Part shown: one piece after another, positions 1 to 9,331 of the stretch
Position numbering within the stretch: the first letter of the stretch is position 1
Layout of the letters: the number at the start of each line of letters is the position of its first letter
Assembly (NCBI RefSeq): GCF_009912395.1
Contig: NZ_WNDO01000002.1
Location: forward strand, 310,001-374,000
DNA: 64,000 nucleotides
Direction: 5' to 3'
Origin: Luteibacter sp.
GTDB lineage: Bacteria > Pseudomonadota > Gammaproteobacteria > Xanthomonadales > Rhodanobacteraceae
Made by a program: the position numbers and the translations under genes
Notes under the pieces: generated by a model
The model's input: the letters and a program-made list of their open reading frames with translations, nothing else
Databases searched by the model: none
What the model was told of the DNA's origin: nothing

Positions 1-2
1 AC

Positions 3-527
3 GCGGCGCGGTGGTCCGGGGAGCCCGGCCGCCTGCCGTTCGCGGCGCAGCCTTGTGATCCGCCCCGGCACTGGCGCTGGGATGGTGTCGACTTCCGTTT
101 CGTCGATACGGGTGTGCGTGACGCGACCAAGAGCAACGAACGCTCGTGCGTACTGCTCGTCGAGGGTGCGGCGGGCCGTCTCCTGCTCACGGGCGACATC
201 GGCGTGCGCAGCGAGCGCCAGATGGCGCGGGACGACTTGCGATCGCCCTTGCCGACGGTCACCACCGTGGCCCATCACGGCAGCCGGCACTCCTCGGACA
301 CCGGCTGGCTGGCGACCACGCGACCGGTGATCGCCGTCGCGTCGGCCGGCTGGCGCAACCGCTTCGGCCATCCGCATCCCGACGTGGTCGCACGTCACGA
401 GGCGGTGGGCGTGCAGTGGCGGGTCACGGCGAGCAGCGGGGCGGTGGCCATCGACTTTCCGGCCGATGCGCCGCCGTCGATCCTGCGCGAGTGGCGCGCG
501 CCAAAGGATCGATATTGGCGGGAGTAA
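3..527 (+). CDS. comEC: ComEC/Rec2 DNA uptake channel, C-terminal part (5' truncated by window)
   Basis: The open frame runs in from the left edge and ends at TAA 525-527, so only about 174 C-terminal residues are visible. They match the metallo-beta-lactamase-like C-terminal domain of ComEC: an HWRWDGVDF strand, KSNERSCVLLVE, LLTGDIG and the VAHHGSRHSS motif. ComEC is the inner-membrane channel that passes single-stranded DNA into the cytoplasm in natural transformation; this domain is proposed to be the nuclease. In Xanthomonadales comEC normally lies just upstream of exbB-exbD-msbA-lpxK. Here a GH92 gene separates them. The membrane domains lie outside the window. Confidence 0.85.
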   Translation, partial: AARWSGEPGRLPFAAQPCDPPRHWRWDGVDFRFVDTGVRDATKSNERSCVLLVEGAAGRLLLTGDIGVRSERQMARDDLRSPLPTVTTVAHHGSRHSSDTGWLATTRPVIAVASAGWRNRFGHPHPDVVARHEAVGVQWRVTASSGAVAIDFPADAPPSILREWRAPKDRYWRE

Positions 528-550
528 TCCGTTTCGTGTTGCGGCGCGGT

Positions 551-579
551 TTGACATGTGGAATTTAGAACGATTTAAA
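551..579 (+). promoter_or_regulatory. Sigma70-type promoter upstream of the GH92 gene
   Basis: A perfect -35 TTGACA (551-556) is followed after 17 bases by TTTAAA (574-579, 4 of 6 matches to TATAAT). It sits in a short AT-rich island in an otherwise GC-rich region, 32 bases before the GTG start at 611. It suggests that the glycosidase is transcribed separately from comEC. Confidence 0.55.
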
Positions 580-610
580 TCGGGGATCGACCAAGCGCAG
601 GGGATAAAGG

Positions 611-3600
611 GTGAAGGCATCGAAACACGTGTGGGGCCGGGCGGCGCTCGCCCTGGCAGTGGCGACCGCGTTGCTGCCGTCGGTGGCCTGGTCCGCGGAA
701 CGCGGCTTTGCCTCGTCGTTCGAGAAGGGCGATCCGCAGCCGGCGAAGCCGGGGCAGGGTGGCCTCGACCTGCGCGTGGTCGGCGGCCCGCCCAAGGAGG
801 CCGTGCTGACCGCCAAGGCCGATGTCGGCTTCACCGGCACGCACTCCCTTCGCTACGCGGCGACCGCCAGCGGCTCGCCGCAGACGGCGAAGCTGTTCGA
901 CGTAGACCTTCGCGTGGATGCGGGCACCCAGCTTTCGTGGCTGGTCTTCCCGCGCTCGGTGAAGGACGACCTGTCCAACCCCGCCAACTACGTGTCCATC
1001 GACCTCGTCTTCGACGATGGTTCGCGCCTGTCGGCGCTGAAGCTGCCTGACCAGCATCGCGTACCGGCCACGGCGGCCGGGCAGGGTGCGGGGCGCGTGC
1101 TCTACCCCGACCAGTGGAACTACGTGAGCGTGGATCTTTCCGCCGCGAAGGGTCGCCGCGTGCGCGCCATCGAGGTCGTCACCGACGCGCCGGCGGGCAA
1201 GGTCTTCGAGGGCTGGCTCGACGACGTGCATATCGGCGCGGCGACGACCGTGGCAAGCGACCGACCTACCGACCACGTGGACACGCGTCGCGGCTCGAAC
1301 GCCAACGCGAACTTCTCGCGCGGCAACAACTTCCCGGCCGTGGCCGTGCCGCACGGCTTCAATTTCTGGACGCCGGTAACCAACGCCGGCTCCAACTGGC
1401 TTTACCAGTACCAGGACCGCAACGGCCCGGATAACCGTCCGCGCATCGAGGCGTTCCAGCTTTCGCACGAACCTAGCCCGTGGATGGGTGAGCGCCAGAC
1501 CTTCCAGGTGATGCCCGCCCAGGTTGCCGACGGCGCGCCCCCGCTGAAGCGCGAGACCCGCGCGCTGTCGTTCGGCCACGATGCCGAACTGGCGCACCCG
1601 GACTACTACCGCGTCCGATTCGACAACGGCATCGTCACCGAGATGACGCCGACCGACCACGCGGCGATGTTCCGCTTCACCTTTACCGGCAAGCGCGCGC
1701 AGCTGGTCTTCGACAACCTCGACGACCAGGCCGCGGTGACGTTGGATCCCGCCGGCCGTGCCATCCAGGGCTGGTCGGACGTGAAGAGCCGCCTGTCCAC
1801 CGGCGCCACACGCCTGTATTTCTACGCGACCTTCGACCGTCCGGTGAAGGATAGCGGCCGTCTGACCGGCGAGAAGCGCGACGCGGCTTCCGCCTGGTTC
1901 GGTTTCGATACCGCCGGGCGCGACGGCAAGACCGTGACGATGCGCATCGCCACGTCGTTGATCGGCGTCGAGCAGGCGAAGGCCAACCTGGCCCAGGAAA
2001 TCGCCGCCTCCGACACCTTCGACACGGTGCGCGAGCGCGCCCGTCAGGCTTGGGACGACCAGCTTGGCATCGTGAAGGTGGAGGGCGCCTCGCCCGACGA
2101 ACTGACCACGCTGTACTCCAACCTCTATCGCCTGTTCCTCTACCCGAACCACGCCTACGAGAACGCCGGCGGCACGAACGAGGCGCCGTCGTGGCGCTAC
2201 GCGAGCCCGTTCTCGGCGCCGGTCGGCGAGAACACGCCGACGCAAACGGGTGCCCGTGTCCTCGACGGCAAGCCCTACGTCAACAACGGTTTCTGGGACA
2301 CCTACCGCACCGCGTGGCCCGCGTATGTACTGCTGACGCCGAAGGAGGCCGGTCGGATGATCGATGGCTTCGTGCAGCAGTACCGCGACGGTGGCTGGAT
2401 CGCGCGCTGGTCGTCGCCGGGCTACGCCGATCTCATGGTCGGCACCAGTTCCGACGTGGCCTTCGCGGACGCCTGGTTGAAGGGCATCCACGACTTCGAC
2501 GTGTCGGCGTTCTACCAGTCGGCGATCCGCAACGCCTCGACGGTGAGCGATATCAAGGGCACCGGCCGCAAGGGCATCGAGCGTTCGCTGTTCAACGGCT
2601 ATACCGATGACAAGGTGGCCGAGGGCCTGTCCTGGTCGATGGACGGCTACATCAACGACTTCGCCATCGGCAATCTTGCCTCGGCGCTGGCAAAGGACAA
2701 GCCGACCGGCGACCACTACGCGTCCTACGCCGACGACGCATCGTGGTACCGCGCGCGGGCGCTCGGCTACGCCAACTTGTTCGACCCCGATGTCGGCTTC
2801 TTTGTCGCCCGCGACCCGGCCGGCACGTGGCGCTGGAACGCGAAGGATTTCAATCCGCTGCGCTGGGGTGGCGACTACACCGAGACCAACGCCTGGAACA
2901 TGGCCTTCCACGCGCCGCAGGACGGCGCGGGCCTGGCCGGTCTTTACGGTGGCCGCGAGGCGCTGGGCGCGAAGCTCGATGCCTTCTTCTCCACGCCGGG
3001 CAAGTTCGACGTGGGTGACTACGGCGACGTGATCCACGAGATGCTGGAAGCGCGCGACGTGCGCATGGGTCAGTACGGTCATTCCAACCAGCCCTCGCAC
3101 CACATCATCTGGATGTACGACGAGGCGGGCCAGCCCTGGAAGACCCAGGACAAGCTGCGCGATGCGGTGTCGCGCCTGTACGTCGGTAGCGAGATTGGCC
3201 AGGGGTATCCCGGTGACGAGGACAACGGCGAGATGTCGGCGTGGTGGATCTTCGGCGCCGCCGGTTTCTACCCGCTGCGCATGGGCACGCCGGAATACGT
3301 GATCGGCGCGCCGCATTTCCCGCACATGACCCTGCGCACGGACAACGGCGCCACGATCGACATCCGCGCGCCTGGTGTCAGCGACACCAATCGCTACGTG
3401 CAGTCGCTCACGGTGAACGGCAAGCCGTGGAACCGCCTCACGTTGCCGCACGAACTGCTCGCCAAGGGCGCGACGCTGGACTTCACGATGGGTCCCAAGC
3501 CCTCGTCGTGGGGTACCGGCGCGGACGCGCTGCCGCCGTCGATCACGTCGGAAGGGGCGAAGCCCTCGCCGCTGCACGACATCCTGCGTAAGGAAGATCT

Positions 3601-3964
3601 CACGCTCGACGGCAAGACCCCGCAGACCCTCGGCGCCGCCGTGGACAACGATTCGTCGACCGAACTGGCCCTGCCCACGGGCAAGGCGGTCTTCGTGGAT
3701 CACCCGGCCGCTCCCGCCACCGTGTCGATGTACACCATCACCTCGGCGGCTCAGGCTGCCGCCCCGGCGGCGTGGAAGCTCGAAGGGTCGGCTGACGGCA
3801 AGCGCTGGACGGTGCTGGATGCGCGCCAGGGCGAGACCTTCCCGTGGCACCGCCAGACGCGCGCCTTCACCGTGGCCCATCCGGCGTCTTATGCGTATTA
3901 CCGGTGGAGCTTCGACGGGAAAGCGCCGACCGCCGTGGCAGAGCTGGAGCTCCTGAGCCGCTGA
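611..3964 (+). CDS. Secreted glycoside hydrolase family 92 (alpha-mannosidase type)
   Basis: The product has 1117 residues. The GTG start at 611 follows an AGGGGATAAAGG ribosome site, and an N-terminal signal peptide is cleaved near AWS-A at about residue 28. The core carries GH92 signatures: YVNNGFWDTYRTAWP near residue 560, GGWIARWSSPGY, and GYPGDEDNGEMSAWW near 865-879, the acidic stretch that holds catalytic residues in this family. GH92 enzymes are calcium-dependent exo-acting alpha-mannosidases that trim mannans and N-glycans. The last 115 residues or so look like an additional beta-sandwich (F5/8-like) domain. The protein is predicted to be periplasmic or exported. Linkage specificity cannot be read from sequence. 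Confidence 0.85.
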   Translation: MKASKHVWGRAALALAVATALLPSVAWSAERGFASSFEKGDPQPAKPGQGGLDLRVVGGPPKEAVLTAKADVGFTGTHSLRYAATASGSPQTAKLFDVDLRVDAGTQLSWLVFPRSVKDDLSNPANYVSIDLVFDDGSRLSALKLPDQHRVPATAAGQGAGRVLYPDQWNYVSVDLSAAKGRRVRAIEVVTDAPAGKVFEGWLDDVHIGAATTVASDRPTDHVDTRRGSNANANFSRGNNFPAVAVPHGFNFWTPVTNAGSNWLYQYQDRNGPDNRPRIEAFQLSHEPSPWMGERQTFQVMPAQVADGAPPLKRETRALSFGHDAELAHPDYYRVRFDNGIVTEMTPTDHAAMFRFTFTGKRAQLVFDNLDDQAAVTLDPAGRAIQGWSDVKSRLSTGATRLYFYATFDRPVKDSGRLTGEKRDAASAWFGFDTAGRDGKTVTMRIATSLIGVEQAKANLAQEIAASDTFDTVRERARQAWDDQLGIVKVEGASPDELTTLYSNLYRLFLYPNHAYENAGGTNEAPSWRYASPFSAPVGENTPTQTGARVLDGKPYVNNGFWDTYRTAWPAYVLLTPKEAGRMIDGFVQQYRDGGWIARWSSPGYADLMVGTSSDVAFADAWLKGIHDFDVSAFYQSAIRNASTVSDIKGTGRKGIERSLFNGYTDDKVAEGLSWSMDGYINDFAIGNLASALAKDKPTGDHYASYADDASWYRARALGYANLFDPDVGFFVARDPAGTWRWNAKDFNPLRWGGDYTETNAWNMAFHAPQDGAGLAGLYGGREALGAKLDAFFSTPGKFDVGDYGDVIHEMLEARDVRMGQYGHSNQPSHHIIWMYDEAGQPWKTQDKLRDAVSRLYVGSEIGQGYPGDEDNGEMSAWWIFGAAGFYPLRMGTPEYVIGAPHFPHMTLRTDNGATIDIRAPGVSDTNRYVQSLTVNGKPWNRLTLPHELLAKGATLDFTMGPKPSSWGTGADALPPSITSEGAKPSPLHDILRKEDLTLDGKTPQTLGAAVDNDSSTELALPTGKAVFVDHPAAPATVSMYTITSAAQAAAPAAWKLEGSADGKRWTVLDARQGETFPWHRQTRAFTVAHPASYAYYRWSFDGKAPTAVAELELLSR

Positions 3965-3969
3965 TCCCT

Positions 3970-4054
3970 CTTGTAGGAGCGCGCTTGCGCGCGATCCGCG
4001 GCAGCGGCAGTCTGGCCCGCTGCCGCGGATCGCGCGCAAGCGCGCTCCTACAAG
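3970..4054. repeat. REP hairpin, perfect 38-bp arms
   Basis: Arms 3970-4007 and 4017-4054 are exact reverse complements around a 9-base loop (CAGTCTGGC). The outer part is the GTAGGAGCGCGCTTGCGCGC unit seen five more times in this window. The unit resembles the Pseudomonas REP GTAGGAGCGAGCTTGCTCGC. It lies directly after the GH92 stop and may end its transcript. The copy at 22335-22421 shares the loop and the flank AACAGCCT(A/G)GGTAAC. Confidence 0.9.
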
Positions 4055-4192
4055 AACAGCCTAGGTAACGGCCATCGGGCCCGCGGCCGCGGGGGGTGGG
4101 GCTGGCCGGCTTGCCTCACTGTGAAGACCGCCTCAGTCCCCGGGGCCGGCCCTGCTATCATGCCCGCCTGATTTGGTACCTCCGGGGTTCAC

Positions 4193-4852
4193 GTGCTCGA
4201 GATCCTTCTGGCTGGTGGCTGGGCCTTGTTGCCCATCCTCGTCTGCTCCCTGGTCGCCCTGGCGATCGTGTTCGAACGTTTCTGGGCGCTACGCCGCGCG
4301 GCCGTGCTTCCTCCCGGCCTGGGCGCCGAAGTGCGCCAGTGGGCGCGTTCCGCCCAGCTCGACGCCGCCCATCTCGAGGCGCTGCAGAAGGGTTCGCCGC
4401 TGGGCGAGCTTTTCGCGGGCGCCCTGGCCGTGCGCGATCGCCCTCGCGACATCATCAAGGAGCGTATCGAGGACACCGGCCGCCATGTGGTCCACCGCAT
4501 GGAGCGCTACCTCAATACGCTGGGCACCATCGCCCTGATCGGGCCGCTGCTCGGCCTGCTGGGCACCGTCGTGGGCCTGATTCGCATGTTCCTCAACGTC
4601 ATGGCGGGCGGCATCGGCGATCCCACCAAGATGGCCGGCGGCATCGGCGAGGCACTGATCTGCACGGCCTTCGGCCTGATCGTGTCCATTCCCGCCTATG
4701 TGCTGCACCGCTATTTCCGTTCCAAGGTCGGCGGCTACGTGGTGCAGATGGAAAAGGAAGCCACGGCCCTGCTCGACGATCTCTCGGCGCCGCGCGCCGC
4801 GCCGCGTCGCCGTGCGCCCACCGCCGACGTCGCCGCCACGCAGGCCGATTGA
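4193..4852 (+). CDS. exbB: MotA/TolQ/ExbB proton channel family protein
   Basis: This 219-residue inner-membrane protein has an N-terminal membrane segment (about 5-28) and two further segments around the conserved stretches TLGTIALIGPLLGLLGTVVGL and GGIGEALICTAFGLIVSIP. This is the ExbB/TolQ pattern. With ExbD it forms the proton-driven motor that energises TonB-type outer-membrane transport. No tonB is adjacent. The gene begins a run with exbD, msbA and lpxK at spacings of 3, -4 and 4 bases. The start is GTG at 4193. In Xanthomonadales this exbBD pair lies in the lipid A operon, so a dedicated role at the envelope is possible but unproven. Confidence 0.85.
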   Translation: MLEILLAGGWALLPILVCSLVALAIVFERFWALRRAAVLPPGLGAEVRQWARSAQLDAAHLEALQKGSPLGELFAGALAVRDRPRDIIKERIEDTGRHVVHRMERYLNTLGTIALIGPLLGLLGTVVGLIRMFLNVMAGGIGDPTKMAGGIGEALICTAFGLIVSIPAYVLHRYFRSKVGGYVVQMEKEATALLDDLSAPRAAPRRRAPTADVAATQAD

Positions 4853-4855
4853 TCC

Positions 4856-5281
4856 ATGCGTATCGGTTCCCGTCGTGAAGACGACTTCGAGATCAACGTC
4901 ATTTCGTTGATCGACGTGCTGCTGACCCTGCTGATGTTCTTCGTGCTCAGCACCACCTTCATCGAGCACTCCCGGCTCAAGGTGACGCTGCCGAAGGCTG
5001 ACGCCGAGGCTCGCGAATCCACGGACAACGCGTTGACCCTCGTGGTGGATCGCGATGGCCATTACGCCGTGGGCAGCGACGAGGTGCCGGGCGAGGGCGT
5101 GGAGTCGCTCAAGACCTCCATCGAGCGCGTGGCCGGTAGCGACCGCAACCGCCTGGTCGTGATCCGTGCGGACGCCATGACCCCACACCAGAATGTCGTC
5201 CGTGCCATGGACGCGCTGGGCCAACTGGGCTTTACCCGTCTGTCGATCGCGACGACACCGAGCGAGGCTTCGGGCAAGTGA
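4856..5281 (+). CDS. exbD: ExbD/TolR biopolymer transport protein
   Basis: The 141-residue protein has a short cytoplasmic N terminus, a single membrane helix (about residues 13-35) carrying Asp20 in the motif ISLIDVLLTLLMFF, and a periplasmic domain. The aspartate corresponds to the proton-carrying residue of ExbD. It partners with the ExbB encoded 3 bases upstream. Its TGA stop overlaps the GTG start of msbA (GTGA, 5278-5281), so the two are translationally coupled. Confidence 0.87.
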   Translation: MRIGSRREDDFEINVISLIDVLLTLLMFFVLSTTFIEHSRLKVTLPKADAEARESTDNALTLVVDRDGHYAVGSDEVPGEGVESLKTSIERVAGSDRNRLVVIRADAMTPHQNVVRAMDALGQLGFTRLSIATTPSEASGK

Positions 5282-7056
5282 GCAGCACCAAGAAAGTGTC
5301 GGTCTGGGATCGCCAGACCTGGCTGACGTACAAGCGTCTGCTGACCTACACCCGCCGTTTTCGCACGGCGGCGTACATCGCCATCGTGGGCATGATCATC
5401 GACCCGATCTGCCTGTCGGTGTTCACCGGCATGCTGAAGCCGCTGATCGACAACCTGTTCGTCGACAAGGATCCGTACACGATCTTCTGGATGCCGATCT
5501 GGATCGTCTGCATCTTCCTCGTGCGCGGCTTCGCCTCCTACGCGACCGACTACGGCATCGCCTATGTCGGCCGCAACGTGGTGCAGGCCATGCGCATCGA
5601 CGTGTTCGCGGCCTACCTGCGCCTGCCGTCCACCTTCTTCGCGAAGGAACCTTCGGGCCAGCAGATCTCCCGCATCACCTACACCAGCGAGCAGGTGGCG
5701 TCCGCGTCCGCCGATTCGTTGAAGGTGGCGATTACCGAAGGCCTCACGGTCGTTGGCATGCTTTGCGTGATACTCTACCACAGCGCCTATCTTGCGATGG
5801 CGCTGCTTGTGCTGGTGCCGTGCGTGGTGGTGATCGTCACCGTCATCAGCCGGCGCTACCGCAAGATCAGCAAGCGCATCCAGGGCAACATGGGCACCGT
5901 CACCAGTGCGGTGGAGGAAGCGGTCGCGGCCAACCGCGAAGTGCGCATCTACGGTGGCCAGCAGCATGAGGCCGAGCGCTTCGCCGAAGTGGCCGAGCGT
6001 CAGCGTCGCCTGAACCTCAAGGTGAGTTCCACCAGCGCCATGTCGAGCGCGACGATCCAGACCACCGGCGCCGTGGCGCTGGCGATGCTGGTCTTCCTCG
6101 GCACGCGCCCGGACGTGCTCAACAACATCACCCCCGGTGTTTTCACCGCCGTGCTCACGGCCATGGGTGCCATGTTGCCTTCGCTCAAGCGCCTCGCCAG
6201 TATCCAGTCGAGCCTTCAGCGTGGCGTGACGGCGGCCGAAGACCTGTTCGCCATCATCGACGAACCGCCGGAAGTCGACCACGGCACCGAGGAACTGGTC
6301 CGTACCCGTGGCGACATCCGTTTCGAAGGCGTGCGCCTGGTCTACGAGCGCAACGAACACGTAGCCTTGCGCGGTGTGGACCTGGTCTGCGCGCCGGGCA
6401 CGGTCACCGCCCTGGTAGGACGTTCGGGCAGCGGCAAATCCAGCCTCGTGAGCCTGCTGCCGCGCTTCTACGAGCCGTCGGGTGGCCAGATCCTCATCGA
6501 CGGTCGCGACTACGCCCAGTACACGCTGGCCTCGCTGCGACGCCAGATTGCCTGGGTAGGACAGCACGTGGTGTTGTTCGACGACACCGTGGCCGCCAAT
6601 ATCGCCTACGGCGAAATGGCTGGTGCGTCCGAGGCGGACATCATCGAGGCGGCCAAGGCCGCCAACGCCATGGAATTCATCGAGCGCCTGCCGCTGGGCT
6701 TGCAGACGCCGATCGGGCAGGGCGGTAACTCGCTCTCCGGTGGCCAGCGCCAGCGTATCGCCATCGCGCGCGCGATCCTGAAGAACGCGCCCATCCTCGT
6801 GCTCGACGAGGCGACCAGCGCGCTGGATACCGAGTCCGAGCGACTCATCCAGGATGCGTTGACCCGCCTCATGCGCGACCGCACCACGCTGGTGATCGCG
6901 CATCGCCTGTCCACCATCGAACACGCGGACCAGATCGCCGTGATGGAGCAGGGGCGCATCATCGAGTTGGGCGCGCACCGCCAGTTGCTGGATATCGGCG
7001 GGCAGTACGCGGCCCTGCATCGCATGCAGTTCCACGAGCAGGCCACGGGGGGCTGA
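5278..7056 (+). CDS. msbA: Lipid A export ABC transporter, permease/ATPase fusion MsbA
   Basis: This 592-residue half-transporter has six membrane segments in the first 310 residues or so, followed by a nucleotide-binding domain. The domain has Walker A GRSGSGKSS (381-389), the signature LSGGQ (486-490), Walker B ILVLDE (506-511) and the H-loop IAHRLSTI. MsbA dimers flip lipid A-core from the inner to the outer leaflet of the inner membrane. The assignment over other ABC exporters rests on sequence type and on lpxK immediately downstream. The GTG start overlaps the exbD stop. Confidence 0.92.
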   Translation: MSSTKKVSVWDRQTWLTYKRLLTYTRRFRTAAYIAIVGMIIDPICLSVFTGMLKPLIDNLFVDKDPYTIFWMPIWIVCIFLVRGFASYATDYGIAYVGRNVVQAMRIDVFAAYLRLPSTFFAKEPSGQQISRITYTSEQVASASADSLKVAITEGLTVVGMLCVILYHSAYLAMALLVLVPCVVVIVTVISRRYRKISKRIQGNMGTVTSAVEEAVAANREVRIYGGQQHEAERFAEVAERQRRLNLKVSSTSAMSSATIQTTGAVALAMLVFLGTRPDVLNNITPGVFTAVLTAMGAMLPSLKRLASIQSSLQRGVTAAEDLFAIIDEPPEVDHGTEELVRTRGDIRFEGVRLVYERNEHVALRGVDLVCAPGTVTALVGRSGSGKSSLVSLLPRFYEPSGGQILIDGRDYAQYTLASLRRQIAWVGQHVVLFDDTVAANIAYGEMAGASEADIIEAAKAANAMEFIERLPLGLQTPIGQGGNSLSGGQRQRIAIARAILKNAPILVLDEATSALDTESERLIQDALTRLMRDRTTLVIAHRLSTIEHADQIAVMEQGRIIELGAHRQLLDIGGQYAALHRMQFHEQATGG

Positions 7057-7060
7057 CCCC

Positions 7061-8050
7061 GTGGCGCTTGGCGATTCGCTGACACGACGCTGGTATGGCA
7101 CGGGCTCGCCGCCTCTGTGGGCGCGACCGCTCGAAGTCCTCTACCGGCACGTGGTGAAGCGCCGCGCGCAGGATTACCGTGACGATCCTTCGCGGATCGT
7201 GCGTCTTCCGGTTCCCGTCGTCGTGGTCGGCAACATCACCCTGGGCGGTACCGGCAAGACGCCGCTGATCGTGGCGCTTGCGCAGGCGATGGCCGCGCGC
7301 GGTTTCACGCCGGGTGTCGTCAGTCGTGGGTATGGCGGTAGTGAGCGCGGCCCCTACCTGCTTGGCGAGGACGACCTGCCGTCAAAGGTGGGCGACGAGC
7401 CTTGCCTCATCCGCCAGAACGGTATTCCCGTGGCTATCGGCCGCGAGCGGCCCGCGGCGGCGCAGTTGCTGGTGGCCGCGGGTTGCGACCTCGTGCTCGC
7501 CGACGATGGCCTGCAACATCACCGGCTGGGTCGCGACGTGGAGATCTGCGTGCTCGATGGCGAACGTCGCCTTGGCAACGGTCACCTGCTTCCGGCAGGG
7601 CCGTTGCGCGAACCGGCCGATCGCCTGCGCGAAGTGGATCACGTCGTGGTCAACGGCGGCGTGCCGGGGGAAGGCGAAGTGCCAATGACCCTCGAAGGCG
7701 GGGTCGCAGTGAACATGGACGATCCGACCCTTAGCGCGCCGCTGTCGGATTTCGCCGGACGCCCTGCGCACGCGGTGGCGGGCATCGGCAATCCGTCGCG
7801 TTTCTTTGCGAGCCTTGCCGCCCAGGGCATCGCGGTGGACGGACATCCGTTTGCCGACCACCACGCGTTCACCCGCGACGATTTTCTCTTCGCCGATGGC
7901 TGCCCCGTACTCATGACGGACAAGGACGCGGTGAAGTGCCGAGCCTTTGCCCGGGCGAACTGGTGGCGCGTGCCTGTGCGCGCCGTGTTGCCGGCATCGT
8001 TCTACGACGGTATCGCGGAACGCTTGCGTCAGCTTGCCCGTGCGCCCTGA
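7061..8050 (+). CDS. lpxK: Tetraacyldisaccharide 4'-kinase
   Basis: The 329-residue product phosphorylates the 4' position of the lipid A disaccharide. A hydrophobic N-terminal region is followed by the LpxK P-loop GNITLGGTGKTP (57-68) and the ADDGLQHHRLGRD segment typical of the family. It starts at GTG 7061, four bases after msbA. In many xanthomonads kdsB or a Trm112-like gene follows lpxK. Here a convergent MFS gene overlaps its last 22 bases instead. Confidence 0.93.
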   Translation: MALGDSLTRRWYGTGSPPLWARPLEVLYRHVVKRRAQDYRDDPSRIVRLPVPVVVVGNITLGGTGKTPLIVALAQAMAARGFTPGVVSRGYGGSERGPYLLGEDDLPSKVGDEPCLIRQNGIPVAIGRERPAAAQLLVAAGCDLVLADDGLQHHRLGRDVEICVLDGERRLGNGHLLPAGPLREPADRLREVDHVVVNGGVPGEGEVPMTLEGGVAVNMDDPTLSAPLSDFAGRPAHAVAGIGNPSRFFASLAAQGIAVDGHPFADHHAFTRDDFLFADGCPVLMTDKDAVKCRAFARANWWRVPVRAVLPASFYDGIAERLRQLARAP

Positions 8051-9234
8051 CGTCGCGCGGCGAACACCAGCAATAGCCCCATCACCACGAACGCCGCCGC
8101 CACGGCGGGAATATGCGCCGGCCCCATGGCGTTGACGATGAGTCCGCCGATCAAGGCGCCCAGGCCGATGGCGGCATTGAACACGGCCACGTTGATCGAT
8201 GTCGCAGCATCTTCGCCGCCGGCGATGGTCGCTGCTTCCTTGAACACCGAGGTCTGCAGGAGTACGGGCAGCGCACCGTAGGATGCTCCCCATAGCGCGA
8301 GGACAACGATCGTCGCGAACGGTCCCGTGACCTGGTTCAGCGCGATGAGGCTGATCGCCATCAGGGCGGTCACGATACCGAGGCACGCGTTCAACGACCT
8401 GGCGGCGAAGGGACCGATGGCGAAGTTCAGCACCACGCCGGCCGCGCCGTACACGAGCAGCATGGCGCCCACCTGGTCCGGTGTCAGCCCGGCAACGCTT
8501 CCGAGATACGGAGTGACGTAGGTGTAGGCGAGGAAATTGCCCGTCACGATCGAGGCCGTGATGGCGAAGATCAACATCAGCGGACGGTGGCGCGCGATGG
8601 CGCCCAGTGCGCCGCGAATCGAGGCATGCGGCAGGCGCACGGCAGGAATGGACCAGGCCAGGGCCCCGAACACGAACAGGCTGAGCAGGCCCAGCGCGGC
8701 GAACACGGCGCGCCATCCCGAGTGCTCGCCGATGATGGTGCCGGCGGGTACGCCCAGCACGGTGGCCAGCGACACGCCACCGAAGACGATCGAGGTCGCG
8801 CGTATGGCATGGCGCGGCGCCACCATGTGCACGGCCGTCACCACCGCCGTCGACCAGAACACGCCGATGGCGGCGGCGACCAGCACGCGGCCCAGTAGCA
8901 CTGCGAGGTAATCCGGGGCGAGGTAGGTGACCACGTTGCCCACGCAGCACACGGCGAGCAGGGCGGACATCAGCAGCTTGCGGTTGATCGCGCCGAGCAG
9001 GCCGGTCAACGGCGTGGCGGTGAGGGCGACCACGAAGGAGAAACAGGTGACGAGGTAGCCGGCCTCGCCGAGCGAGACATGCAGGCCGGCCGCCATCGAG
9101 GGCAGTACACCGACGGGCATCAGTTCGGTGCTGACAAAGCAGAAGCACCCCAGCGTCAACGCCAGGATGGCGGCGGCGCTGCGGGCCTTCGGAAGCGCCA
9201 GGGGCGCTTCGACAGAGGGAGCGAGGGTATCCAT
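8029..9234 (-). CDS. MFS transporter, DHA1 family (AraJ/Cmr-like drug or sugar efflux)
   Basis: The product has about 401 residues with twelve predicted membrane segments. ELMPVGVLP lies in the first helix, which is typical of DHA1 efflux proteins, and SVFKEAATIAGGEDAATSINVAVFN lies near helix 11. The start is set at ATG 9232-9234; an in-frame ATG at 9262-9264 is possible, and neither has a clear Shine-Dalgarno sequence. It is divergent from a LysR gene 98 bases away, which is probably its regulator. The substrate is unknown. Its 3' end overlaps lpxK. Confidence 0.8.
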   Translation of the reverse strand: MDTLAPSVEAPLALPKARSAAAILALTLGCFCFVSTELMPVGVLPSMAAGLHVSLGEAGYLVTCFSFVVALTATPLTGLLGAINRKLLMSALLAVCCVGNVVTYLAPDYLAVLLGRVLVAAAIGVFWSTAVVTAVHMVAPRHAIRATSIVFGGVSLATVLGVPAGTIIGEHSGWRAVFAALGLLSLFVFGALAWSIPAVRLPHASIRGALGAIARHRPLMLIFAITASIVTGNFLAYTYVTPYLGSVAGLTPDQVGAMLLVYGAAGVVLNFAIGPFAARSLNACLGIVTALMAISLIALNQVTGPFATIVVLALWGASYGALPVLLQTSVFKEAATIAGGEDAATSINVAVFNAAIGLGALIGGLIVNAMGPAHIPAVAAAFVVMGLLLVFAARRQGARAS

Positions 9235-9331
9235 GATCGATCCGTGGGGAGGGGAGGCCGGCATTGTCGGTTTGCCCCAGGGCCGAATGCGATATCATCA
9301 AAGGCACATCATTCATGCCTGGTATTCACCA

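Noticed and set aside
575-4039. A 1154-codon open frame on the minus strand opposite the GH92 gene
   Set aside because: It is the GC-rich shadow of a well-supported gene. Its product has Arg/Gly/His-rich composition and no domain, while the plus frame has signal peptide, ribosome site and GH92 motifs.
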